Virus record (IMG/VR): IMGVR_UViG_3300030060_005855 | Location: 1 to 22,513 of that record | DNA: 22,513 bases | Source: a virus | Reading direction: 5' to 3' (one strand) | In this document: positions 13,489 to 21,535 of the stretch, piece after piece | Numbering within the stretch: position 1 is the stretch's first letter | Layout of the letters: every line of letters begins with the position of its first letter | Notes under the pieces: generated by a model | What the model saw: only the letters and a program-made list of their open reading frames with translations | Told to the model about the DNA's origin: nothing | Database searches by the model: none | Position numbers and translations under genes: made by a program

Positions 13489-15090
13489 TTATTTTTTCTT
13501 TTGTTTATTAATTGCTTTTGATACTGCTTTACGTCTATTAGCTAAATATTTATCCGTTTTATCAACATCACCATCATTATCTATATCATCATCTTCTTTT
13601 CCTACAGGATCAAGTTTTTCATTTGTTATTCCCGATGCTAATTGTTTTTCTTCTTCCATTCCATATCCCTCTTCTGGATTATTTACCATTTTAGTAGCTG
13701 AGTTTCTGTATTCTTTTTCACTCATTTCTAGTTCTAATTTCATTTTTTTCAAACCTTCATATTGTTTTCTTGCTTTACCTACGAAAGTTTCTGGAATTTG
13801 TGTTCCTCTTTTAGCATATTCCTGGACAACTTCTTCATCTGTCATCCCTTCATCAAACATTTCAAAGAATTTTTTCATAGCACCTTCCATAAGAGTAGCT
13901 CTTTTTTTATATTTGTCTATATGCTCCATAAGATTATCTTGAGATCTTACCATTTCATAATCTAAGTAATGATAAACAGCAGACATCATACTAGATGCTT
14001 TTGTTAATTTAGCTTGAACCCATGATGGTAATTGTGCTCCATCATCCAGCATCATAGATAACTTATCTACATATGTTTTCATTTTATACATTTGTGATTT
14101 TGCCATTCTACCCTCTCTATCAAAATCCATATCATCTTCCTCTAAAGCTCCTTTTTCACCGTCTGCTTTTTTCTTTCTTAAATTAGCTACTTTTACTTCT
14201 GCGTCTGCTTTCATTTGTGTTGCTTTTTGAACTTCATCCTCAGCTTTTGATATATCGTCCGTGATGTCCTCTCTAATATTATTTTTCATATCGTTTCCGA
14301 ATTTATTCATTGCTAATGCTTGTTTCATTGTAATATTTTTTAAACTTTCTGGAAAAGGTATTCCATATCTTGATTTAAAGAAATTTTTCCAAAATTCTGG
14401 TGTTTGAACTGGATTTTTAGCTCCATTCACCATATCAAATACTTTTTTAATTCTTGGAGCCATTTCTTTTGGAGCCATGTCCATTTTAACTCCTGTTCTA
14501 AATAGTGGTGATTCCATTACTCTTTTTCCTAAGTTACCCTGTTCATCAAACTTATTTAAATCTCTTATATAAGCATCAGTATCAACAATATATTCACCTA
14601 AATCTTCTTCTTTTTCAGTGTCCTTATTTTTTGTAATACTTAATATTGTAAATTTGGGGTTTCTAAAGTCATCATAATTACTATTATAATGTTGTGTTTG
14701 GTAAATAAAATACTCGTCTTCTAAGCCTTTTGTTTCATGATACTGCATATGAACAAAAGTATTATTATAAGCAGATTGTTCAGTCCAGTCAGCGTGTTGT
14801 TTTACTCTAGCTTGAAATGCTTTATTACTTCTGGAAGCCATACCATTAGGAAATAAATCTTCTACTTCCTTTTGTTGGAACATATCGCCTGGTTTTTCTT
14901 TTTTAGGATATCTTCCTGACTGACCATAATCAGTAAATTCTTTTAAGTCTTCATCTTCCATTACGCCTGGTAAACCACTTAAATTTCTTCTTTGACGAGG
15001 ACTAGCTCCATAAGTGTCATGCACACCGTAGAATTTTCTTTTTTCAGCTACGGTTTCTTTAACTAATTTTATGATGTCTCTTTTTTTCAT
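13489..15090 (-). CDS. Large coiled-coil protein with EF-hand/dockerin-like loop
   Basis: A 533-residue hydrophilic protein. N-terminal MKKRDIIKLVKETVAEKR is a basic amphipathic helix ending VAE. Residues about 85-185 look alpha/beta (VHMQYHETKGLEDEYFIYQT). Residues about 270-312 are coiled coil (DISKAEDEVQKATQMKADAE), and 325-470 are helical and Met/Lys/Glu-rich. Near the C-terminus DIDNDGDVDKTD (502-513) fits a calcium-binding EF-hand/dockerin loop (D at 1, 3, 5, 12; G at 6), followed by a basic tail. The loop plus YLANRRKAVSKAI tail is something I have seen in several marine phage proteins of unknown role. Candidate internal or structural protein. It starts one base after the stop of the upstream 89-residue gene (TAAAATG). 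Confidence 0.78.
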   Translation of the reverse strand: MKKRDIIKLVKETVAEKRKFYGVHDTYGASPRQRRNLSGLPGVMEDEDLKEFTDYGQSGRYPKKEKPGDMFQQKEVEDLFPNGMASRSNKAFQARVKQHADWTEQSAYNNTFVHMQYHETKGLEDEYFIYQTQHYNSNYDDFRNPKFTILSITKNKDTEKEEDLGEYIVDTDAYIRDLNKFDEQGNLGKRVMESPLFRTGVKMDMAPKEMAPRIKKVFDMVNGAKNPVQTPEFWKNFFKSRYGIPFPESLKNITMKQALAMNKFGNDMKNNIREDITDDISKAEDEVQKATQMKADAEVKVANLRKKKADGEKGALEEDDMDFDREGRMAKSQMYKMKTYVDKLSMMLDDGAQLPSWVQAKLTKASSMMSAVYHYLDYEMVRSQDNLMEHIDKYKKRATLMEGAMKKFFEMFDEGMTDEEVVQEYAKRGTQIPETFVGKARKQYEGLKKMKLELEMSEKEYRNSATKMVNNPEEGYGMEEEKQLASGITNEKLDPVGKEDDDIDNDGDVDKTDKYLANRRKAVSKAINKQKKK

Positions 15091-15091
15091 T

Positions 15092-15361
15092 TTATTTTAT
15101 TTCAAACATACCACCTCTTGGATCTCTGTTAGGGTAAACTCTATTTGCTGGTTCTTTTCTATAATGACCACCTTCAGCACCTCCATATGGAGCTCCTTTT
15201 TTGGTATAATTTTCTATTTCATCTTCTTCATCAACAAAAGGCCTAGGAGAAGTAATTCTATTACCATCACCCCCTTTACCACCAGGAAAACCGCTAGCTC
15301 CAGTGCCCGTGTATTCTTTTATGGTATTTCTAATCAATTCTCTAAGTTCTTTTTTTGTCAT
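15092..15361 (-). CDS. Small Gly-rich protein with N-terminal helix and TGTGAS tag
   Basis: An 89-residue protein. Residues 1-16 (MTKKELRELIRNTIKE) form an amphipathic helix, followed at once by YTGTGASGFPGGKGG and then a disordered Gly/Pro/charged region (GAPYGGAEGGHYRKEPANRV). The helix plus TGTGAS arrangement resembles the possible gp21 cleavage junction in gp23 and in the 88-residue head protein, so IKE|Y could be a processing site (inference). No catalytic motif. It overlaps the zinc-ribbon gene by 20 bases and its TAA is one base before the next ATG. Confidence 0.7.
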   Translation of the reverse strand: MTKKELRELIRNTIKEYTGTGASGFPGGKGGDGNRITSPRPFVDEEDEIENYTKKGAPYGGAEGGHYRKEPANRVYPNRDPRGGMFEIK

Positions 15362-15929
15362 CTAATTCTTTTTTCAAATGTTCACGACGTGTTTTTGAAG
15401 CTTCTTTTACTTGTTTAGTAAGTTCTGCTTTATTAACACCTCCTACCCATCTTTCAATAACACCATCTTCTGAAACATATCCAGAATTTGAAGTGTTTAT
15501 TGCGTCTAATAAATATGACTCTATTTCATCTACTATATCAAGTGAGTTTTTAGCTTCAAGTTTTTTTATGTAAGCATCATATTTACCTCTAATCTTTAAT
15601 TTATGTTCAAATTCTACAACACAATCATGACATTTTTTATGTACTTTATAATTAAATTTATCTAATTGTCCTTTCATTACTTTACCACAATTTGGGCAAC
15701 ATAATGGGGTAAATACTTCTTTTTTAATTGTATCTAATTTAGAAATAGTTTGTTTTATACCATTTTTTATTGTCCATGTTTTTCTTCCTTCAGTCCAAAC
15801 ATCTCCTTCTTTATAATCTTTTTTAGTTTTATTATAACCAATTTGGGTACCTGTCGAAGCATTAGAATTGCCCGTAAGTAAATTACGGGCTCTATTAACA
15901 TCTTTTCTTTTAAATTCCTTTTTTAACAT
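15342..15929 (-). CDS. Zinc-ribbon protein of unknown function
   Basis: A 195-residue protein. A CCPNC ... CHDC zinc ribbon uses C78 and C81 (PLCCPNCGKVM) and C100 and C103 (VHKKCHDCVVEFEHKL). Before it lies EGDVWTEGRKTWTIKNGIKQ (41-60), a short block I have seen with this zinc ribbon in other T4-like marine phages. The C-terminal 90 residues are helical and charged (KYDAYIKKLEAKN, KQVKEASKTRREHLKKELDD). Possible roles are nucleic-acid or protein binding; no enzyme motif is present. The 20-base overlap with the next gene suggests coupling. Confidence 0.75.
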   Translation of the reverse strand: MLKKEFKRKDVNRARNLLTGNSNASTGTQIGYNKTKKDYKEGDVWTEGRKTWTIKNGIKQTISKLDTIKKEVFTPLCCPNCGKVMKGQLDKFNYKVHKKCHDCVVEFEHKLKIRGKYDAYIKKLEAKNSLDIVDEIESYLLDAINTSNSGYVSEDGVIERWVGGVNKAELTKQVKEASKTRREHLKKELDDKKRT

Positions 15930-15934
15930 AACTT

Positions 15935-16618
15935 TTAACTTACATCAAAGAAATCATCATGGTCAGCTACGATTCCTTTATTTTTTAATATCATTACTAT
16001 TTTATCTAATGTACCCTCATCATATCTTCTAGGTACTGTTTCTTGAATTCCTAAACTTTGTAACCATTTTGTTGCTTCATCAGCTGATCTAATTTTTTCT
16101 CTCCATTGCACATTTGCTGTAGCAGGTACATCATATAAATAAACTCCGTAAAACATACCTCCTTGTTCAGTGTATGTAAAATTAGCTCCTTTTACTGTAA
16201 AACCATACATTTCTTCTTCATTTAAATATCCTAATTCATTAGCTATTTCTCTTACATTAGTAGTTGTTTTAAGGGTTTTAGCTAAATTAAGTGCCTTTAA
16301 ATATTTTTTATTTTTTTCACTTGGATTTTTCATTTTCTTTATCTTTGAAATAGCTTTATTTATTTTAGATAAAGGAATTTTTTCTCCATCTTTAATTTTT
16401 AATCTTTTTCTAACAGTACCCTGTTTTAGGTTACCACGTTTTTTGCCCTTAGCAGCCATTTTTTCGTAAGTGTCACCCTCTTCCATTTTACCCATCATGT
16501 CTCTAACATAAGCTGCTTTAGGATCATCTGGTAATCTGTCTATCATACCTTTTTGAAGTAAAGCCATATAATATAATTTAGCTTTTTGATCTAATGATAA
16601 GTTTTTTATTCTGTCCAT
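15935..16618 (-). CDS. Basic protein of unknown function, possibly nucleic-acid binding
   Basis: A 227-residue protein in two parts. Residues 1-120 are helical and very basic (AAKGKKRGNLKQGTVRKRLK, SKINKAISKIKKMKNPSEKN), resembling DNA-binding or disordered packing segments. Residues 125-227 look alpha/beta (MYGFTVKGANFTYTEQGGMF, GVYLYDVPATANVQWREKIR) and end DHDDFFDVS. No known catalytic motif was seen. It starts 3 bases after the stop of the 73-residue gene, and 5 bases separate it from the zinc-ribbon gene. Start context is an A-rich AAAAAATAAAAA. Confidence 0.72.
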   Translation of the reverse strand: MDRIKNLSLDQKAKLYYMALLQKGMIDRLPDDPKAAYVRDMMGKMEEGDTYEKMAAKGKKRGNLKQGTVRKRLKIKDGEKIPLSKINKAISKIKKMKNPSEKNKKYLKALNLAKTLKTTTNVREIANELGYLNEEEMYGFTVKGANFTYTEQGGMFYGVYLYDVPATANVQWREKIRSADEATKWLQSLGIQETVPRRYDEGTLDKIVMILKNKGIVADHDDFFDVS

Positions 16619-16621
16619 TTT

Positions 16622-16843
16622 TTATTTTTTATAAGGAAACATCTTATTTAACTTGTCTTTACGTTTATTGCAGCCACAATCTTTACCTACAGCTTTAGAA
16701 ACCACATCTACAGCTTTTTTTATTCCTGTAGCTCTAGTAAATTTTTCTACTGTATCTCCTAGTCCTTTACTTTGGTGACTAGGTAATCCTGTTGCGTCTG
16801 AAAATCCTATTGGTCTTCCGTATTTATCATAAACTTTTGCCAT
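16622..16843 (-). CDS. Small protein with CGCNKRK motif, unknown function
   Basis: A 73-residue basic protein. Residues 1-25 are polar (MAKVYDKYGRPIGFSDATGL), 30-52 are probably helical (DTVEKFTRATGIKKAVDVVS), and the end is GKDCGCNKRKDKLNKMFPYK. The CGCxKRK...LNK.FPY tail is one I have met in other Bacteroidota phage proteins, always without known function. Two Cys separated by one residue could bind metal in a multimer. It lies between the 1238-residue gene (20-base gap) and the 227-residue gene in one transcript. Confidence 0.72.
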   Translation of the reverse strand: MAKVYDKYGRPIGFSDATGLPSHQSKGLGDTVEKFTRATGIKKAVDVVSKAVGKDCGCNKRKDKLNKMFPYKK

Positions 16844-16863
16844 AATATTTATTTTTTATTCCA

Positions 16864-19800
16864 TTAAAAATCTGAAGCTAATCCCCCTAATATAAATTTT
16901 CCAGTTATTTTAAAAGGAACATTAGCTATGCTATTGTCTCTTATTACTACTCCCTCATGATTTTCAACTGATCCCATAGGTGAATCTAATACTTTAAGTA
17001 CTTCATCTCCTAATTTTTCAGTTGCAAGATAGGTTACAAATCCTTGTATTGCTTTTTCTTTATCTTCATATTTTTCAAACAATCCATCAACATTATCTCC
17101 ATTGAGAATTGCAAGATAAACTTGTTTAGAAACAGCACCTACTTTTTTTCTATTTATCGTACTACTATCTTGTTTATATCCTACATTCATAAATATAAAA
17201 TCAGTTTCAGGGATGTTACTTAATGTATTTAACCATTGTCCCAATGATTTTGTTTCTGAATTTTCACCTGCGTTTACTGTATAATTTTTAGAGAGTGCAG
17301 CGTTAAAATTAGGTTTTTTAGTCATTTTTGTAGGTACAGATCCATAAACTTCATATCCTCTTTTTTTAGCAATTGGTTCTAAATTTTTAAGTAAAGAATC
17401 TAAAGCATTTTTATCATAAGATATTTCTGATGATATTCTTTTAGTTAACATTTTTCGTTTACCCTGTACTTCTTTGCTTTCTATTTTATTTAAACCATGA
17501 ATTGCTATAAAATTAGAACCATAATCTTGCACGTTAGTTTTTCCACTAACATATTCCATATTAAAAAGTATGTTTGGATTATCATATGCTCCTAATTTTT
17601 TAAGATCATTTTCTAATTCAGGTAAAGCTTCATTAAACATATCTAATACTTCTCCCCCCACTTTTACCATTCCGTGACCGTCTCCAAATCTACTTAATAA
17701 ATCATCTTTTGTAATACCTTTTATATCAAGTTCTTTTTTAGAACCTCTATCCATTACAAACTGTTTTTTACCATCCAAATCTACTAATCTGATAGAACTA
17801 TTTACTCCGTCTATTTTTACTGCTCCTGGATTTTTATCTAAAGAATCTGCTGATTTTTTAAAAACATCTAATAATTGTTTACCATTATTTACATTTGGTA
17901 AATTGAAGGGATGAGCCATATGACCTGCTGCTCCTCCTTCCGTTAATAATATTTCATTTATTATTTCTTTCCACCAATTTTTAGTAAGTGCTGCTTCTTT
18001 TCTCATTCGTTTTGTTTTTCTTTTAGATGCTTCTTTACGTTTTTTAATATATTCAAATCCTGATCTTAATTTAGCTTTCTTTTTAGGATCTTTAGTCCTA
18101 CTTAAAGCTGCTCTTACTCTTTGATGTATTAAATTAATAATTTGTGATTTACGAGCATGAGATTTAGCTTTAAATGATTTTTTACTTAAAGTGTCTACTA
18201 TATCTTGTCTAGTTGAAAATTTTACTTTAACTGTATCTGATGGGTCTTCATCTGTGTATAATCTTCTTCCCGATCCTTTTGGTTTTTTACCCGTTCCTTT
18301 TTTAGGATCACCCTCATTAATGTTTTTTCTTGATTTTCTTACTAAACCCCATTTAGGTAATTTTTTACCTTTATATTCACCATCCATTTGAAAGTTTCTA
18401 ACAGTATATTTTTTACCATCTTTATCTTCTAAGGATAATTTATATCTATTTACTCCTTCTCTACTATTTTTAATTACTTTAAGTTGTATTGATTTTTCTA
18501 ATTTTTTACCCCCTAAAGGAAAACCCTTTGGGGCTCTTAAAACATCGCCTGGAAGTATTTGTCCTTTGTAATTTGATAAGTCTATTCCTATTTCTTCTAA
18601 ATAACCTCTTTTTTTGGCTTGTTTAGGACTATTTGTAAAAGTATCACTTGCTTGATATCTTACTTTTTGTACTTGATCTGCTTTATATGGAGGATACATT
18701 CCTTCTTTTTTCGCTAATTTAGTTGCAGTAGCTAATTTTACTGATTTCCAATCTTTACCATAACGTTTTTTAAATTCTTTATCTGGTAAATCTTGAGCTA
18801 TTCTTTCTCTATCTTTAAGTTCTCCTTTTGTAAGCTTTCTTTCTAAATCTAATTGAGGGTTTGAAGTTTGAAAATCTTTTTTTCTCATTACTGTTTTAGC
18901 AATTGCTTTATTAGCTTGATTTACAAAAGGTATATTAAGATTTGTTCTATTATCTGTTGCTACTACTTCTTTATATGTTTTTAAAAATTCAATAAATGCT
19001 TTTTTATTTTTAGATAAACGTTTAAAAAACCCAATCAATTCAGCACTTGAAATTTCTTTATCATTACGAGGATCATTTAATCTATCAAAAAAGTGATTAG
19101 TAAATTCTATATCAATGGGATCCAATTTATTATCTGCATAATTTTCTACGGAATCTAAATCTGCAGATGACATTTCTTCATAGTATTTTCTTGTAAGAGT
19201 ACCCTTTACATAATCAGGTACTTTATAACCTCCACCACCATAGTTGTTTCCCCTCATTTTAGACATATCCTTTTTTAAACGTTTCATGTTTTTAGCATGT
19301 TTAGCTTTTTCTTGTTTAGTCATCATACCCATCATCATTTCACTAACTGCTGCTGGGTCTTCTACTTTTAATATTATGTCAGGATATTTATCTTTTAAAC
19401 TTGCTACTGCTACTCTATTTTCTTCTGAGTCATCTATAAAATAAATTGTTTGGTAACCTTTTTTAATATGGTTTTCTATCCAATTAGCTTTATCTATACC
19501 TCTTACTTTACCATCTACCTGCATTCCTAAAGGAACTACATAAGCATCTAGTCCTAAATCTTTTTTTAGATATCTTGTTACAGGATGTCCTATAGAACGA
19601 GCAGTTAGTATAGTTGTTTTTATATCAGGTCTACTAAGTGAATTTTTTAATTTACTTACAACTTTACTGTTTACAATAGCATTATTTATTTGTTTTTCAA
19701 ATTCTCCAAAATCATAAGTAATATCTAAATGACCTAATCTTGTTTCTAATTCTTTACTTTTTTCTGGAAATTCAGTAGATGCTATATCTAATTCTTGAAA

Positions 19801-20580
19801 AAAATCAGGATCGTTAGGACTAGTAATAACTGTTCTTATATTTGCTTTTACCTTAGCTATTGTATCATCAAAATCATAAACATGTAAAACTTTACCTTTT
19901 TCAAATTGAGCATCTTCATACATTCCTCCGAAACCCATTCCCCCACCAGTATATAATCCTCCTCTTTTATATCTGTAAGCTCTAGGAATATCATCTTTAG
20001 GACCAGGGACACTACTCCTCATATAATCTAAAACTTTATCTTCTGGATTATATAAATCTTCATCTAAACCTGTTACTGTATCCCAAGCCTGTTCTTTTTG
20101 TTCGTTTGATAAATGATCAGGTAAATAATATTGGAAATTTGCTTTATCATTATCTTTAATAAAACCTCTCATTTGTGTACCTGATACGCCTCCCGCTTGT
20201 GGAGGTACTAATTTAGTCTCAAATTTAATTCCTCTAGGTTCAGCAAACTTAGGTATATTAGCAAAACGTTTATCACTAATATCTTTTTCACCCATTCCCA
20301 AAAATACTGTGGACCCTTCAGGGGCATCTTGTTCTACAAAATCATAAACATCTCTTACTGGAGAAACTCCTGCTGGTCTTACTTCTAATCCTGAGTCATT
20401 TTGTATGTAAATTTTCCATAATTTAAGGGACATTTCTTGTGTAATGCCATCTCTTTCTTTTGGGCCTACAAAGATTATAGTTTTATCCGCACCTGTGTTT
20501 GCAGATAACCATTTAGCCATATTATAATGACCGGCATGAGGGGGTTTGAATCCTCCTGGTAAAAGTGCGATTTTTGACAT
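16864..20580 (-). CDS. 1238-residue fusion: HxGH nucleotidyltransferase + HAD phosphatase + ligase-like domain
   Basis: Largest gene in the window. Residues 1-150: HIGH-superfamily nucleotidyltransferase, with GGFKPPHAGHYNMAKWL (HxGH at 15-18) and VSGTQMRG (132-139, the usual [IS]SxTxxR block). Residues 228-410: HAD-type phosphatase, with YDFDDT (235-240), TILTAR (323-328) and YFIDDSEEN (380-388). Residues 490-550: HFFDRLNDPRNDKEISSAEL to NLNIPF, perhaps a RelE-like fold. Residues 740-865: very basic, probably disordered. Residues 870-890: WWKEIINEILLTEGGAAGHMAH. Residues 920-1238: ligase/nucleotidyltransferase-like, with KIDGVN (922-927, motif I), MEYVSG (1008-1013), EGVVIRD (1209-1215) and FKITGKF (1223-1229, motif V). 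The C-terminal part resembles phage family DUF6267 from memory. The N-terminal domain could make a CDP-, NMN- or FAD-type product, and the last domain could join nucleic-acid ends, but neither is proven. A basic linker and an LLTE|GG site make proteolytic maturation possible. Confidence 0.82.
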   Translation of the reverse strand: MSKIALLPGGFKPPHAGHYNMAKWLSANTGADKTIIFVGPKERDGITQEMSLKLWKIYIQNDSGLEVRPAGVSPVRDVYDFVEQDAPEGSTVFLGMGEKDISDKRFANIPKFAEPRGIKFETKLVPPQAGGVSGTQMRGFIKDNDKANFQYYLPDHLSNEQKEQAWDTVTGLDEDLYNPEDKVLDYMRSSVPGPKDDIPRAYRYKRGGLYTGGGMGFGGMYEDAQFEKGKVLHVYDFDDTIAKVKANIRTVITSPNDPDFFQELDIASTEFPEKSKELETRLGHLDITYDFGEFEKQINNAIVNSKVVSKLKNSLSRPDIKTTILTARSIGHPVTRYLKKDLGLDAYVVPLGMQVDGKVRGIDKANWIENHIKKGYQTIYFIDDSEENRVAVASLKDKYPDIILKVEDPAAVSEMMMGMMTKQEKAKHAKNMKRLKKDMSKMRGNNYGGGGYKVPDYVKGTLTRKYYEEMSSADLDSVENYADNKLDPIDIEFTNHFFDRLNDPRNDKEISSAELIGFFKRLSKNKKAFIEFLKTYKEVVATDNRTNLNIPFVNQANKAIAKTVMRKKDFQTSNPQLDLERKLTKGELKDRERIAQDLPDKEFKKRYGKDWKSVKLATATKLAKKEGMYPPYKADQVQKVRYQASDTFTNSPKQAKKRGYLEEIGIDLSNYKGQILPGDVLRAPKGFPLGGKKLEKSIQLKVIKNSREGVNRYKLSLEDKDGKKYTVRNFQMDGEYKGKKLPKWGLVRKSRKNINEGDPKKGTGKKPKGSGRRLYTDEDPSDTVKVKFSTRQDIVDTLSKKSFKAKSHARKSQIINLIHQRVRAALSRTKDPKKKAKLRSGFEYIKKRKEASKRKTKRMRKEAALTKNWWKEIINEILLTEGGAAGHMAHPFNLPNVNNGKQLLDVFKKSADSLDKNPGAVKIDGVNSSIRLVDLDGKKQFVMDRGSKKELDIKGITKDDLLSRFGDGHGMVKVGGEVLDMFNEALPELENDLKKLGAYDNPNILFNMEYVSGKTNVQDYGSNFIAIHGLNKIESKEVQGKRKMLTKRISSEISYDKNALDSLLKNLEPIAKKRGYEVYGSVPTKMTKKPNFNAALSKNYTVNAGENSETKSLGQWLNTLSNIPETDFIFMNVGYKQDSSTINRKKVGAVSKQVYLAILNGDNVDGLFEKYEDKEKAIQGFVTYLATEKLGDEVLKVLDSPMGSVENHEGVVIRDNSIANVPFKITGKFILGGLASDF

Positions 20581-20611
20581 TAATTGTACAATTTATTATA
20601 AATATGACCCC

Positions 20612-21535
20612 TTATGACAAGGCTAGCCTTTTTTTCATTAATGTGGAAGTTGTAAGCTTTGTTGCATCATGGAGTAATTTTGTAAATTCTTTAAAACCCA
20701 ATTCAGATGGATCTTTATCCCCCATTTCTATAAGATAAACTTTTTTTCCATAGGATAGAAATGTTTCTGCATGTTTAAAGGCATCTTTGAGAGCATCTTC
20801 ATCTAAAGCAAGATATATTTTTTCTACATTACTTTCAATAATCTTTTTCATTAATGTAGTAGATATTTTTTTACCAAATAGAGGAATTGCATTACGTTTA
20901 ATTGCCATAGCATCAAACGCACCTTCACAAAGAATAATAGGAAGATCCCAATTTATATACATTTCAAAACCAATTATGTCCTTGGTACTGGAAGCCAATT
21001 TATGTTTAATATATGCGTTTTTATCAAACGATCTACCTACATAATAGTTTAAAAAACCGTCTTTATCATATGAGGGAATTACAACCATATTTCTTAATTC
21101 TCCCTGTTCACAATAATGTAAATCATATTTAACTACGTCCTGGAGTGTGATTCCTCTTTGATTTAAATAATGTAGTGCGTGTTTCGATAATATTGCTGAA
21201 GAAGATATTATTGGCGTTACTCCTTGAGGTAAATGCAAAGAACCCGTAGGTATTTTACTAGTTATTTGTTTTTTAAAACTATACTGAGAGTCGATTTCTT
21301 TTAAAAGTTCGTATGCTTTTTGTGGTGCTTTTATTTGTTTTAATAATTTAAAAGCACGATGTCCCTTATAACCACAAACCCAACACTGAAATTTTTGTGT
21401 TAATAAATTTAATGTAAGTTTTTTCTTATGGTGATTACAAGAAGGACAAGTAAATACAGCTTCTTCACCTCCACGAGCTGGCTTACTTCTTCCTAAAACT
21501 GATTCTAATAACTTTTTTAATAAATCTTCTTTCAT
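20612..21535 (-). CDS. DnaG/gp61-type primase (zinc-binding and TOPRIM)
   Basis: Makes RNA primers for lagging-strand synthesis with the replicative helicase. A four-Cys zinc site sits at C30, C33, C51 and C54 (TCPSCNHHKKK, FQCWVCGYKG). The TOPRIM core is at about 197-280: ILCEGAFDAMA with E204 and D208, LALDEDA with D245/D247, and GDKDPSE with D273/D275. The middle (about 110-190) has VVIPSYDKDGFLNYYVGRSF, the usual primase linker-to-core block. At 307 residues it is close to T4 gp61 (342) and much shorter than bacterial DnaG, with no helicase-interaction domain apparent. The ATG overlaps the TGA of the upstream GIY-YIG gene (ATGA). No helicase gene is in the window. Confidence 0.85.
   Translation of the reverse strand: MKEDLLKKLLESVLGRSKPARGGEEAVFTCPSCNHHKKKLTLNLLTQKFQCWVCGYKGHRAFKLLKQIKAPQKAYELLKEIDSQYSFKKQITSKIPTGSLHLPQGVTPIISSSAILSKHALHYLNQRGITLQDVVKYDLHYCEQGELRNMVVIPSYDKDGFLNYYVGRSFDKNAYIKHKLASSTKDIIGFEMYINWDLPIILCEGAFDAMAIKRNAIPLFGKKISTTLMKKIIESNVEKIYLALDEDALKDAFKHAETFLSYGKKVYLIEMGDKDPSELGFKEFTKLLHDATKLTTSTLMKKRLALS

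Noticed and set aside
20619-20630. AAGGCTAGCCTT palindrome followed by T-rich sequence
   Set aside because: It lies inside the primase gene and the T-tract is on the plus strand, where nothing is transcribed as far as I can see; the stem is only 4 bp.
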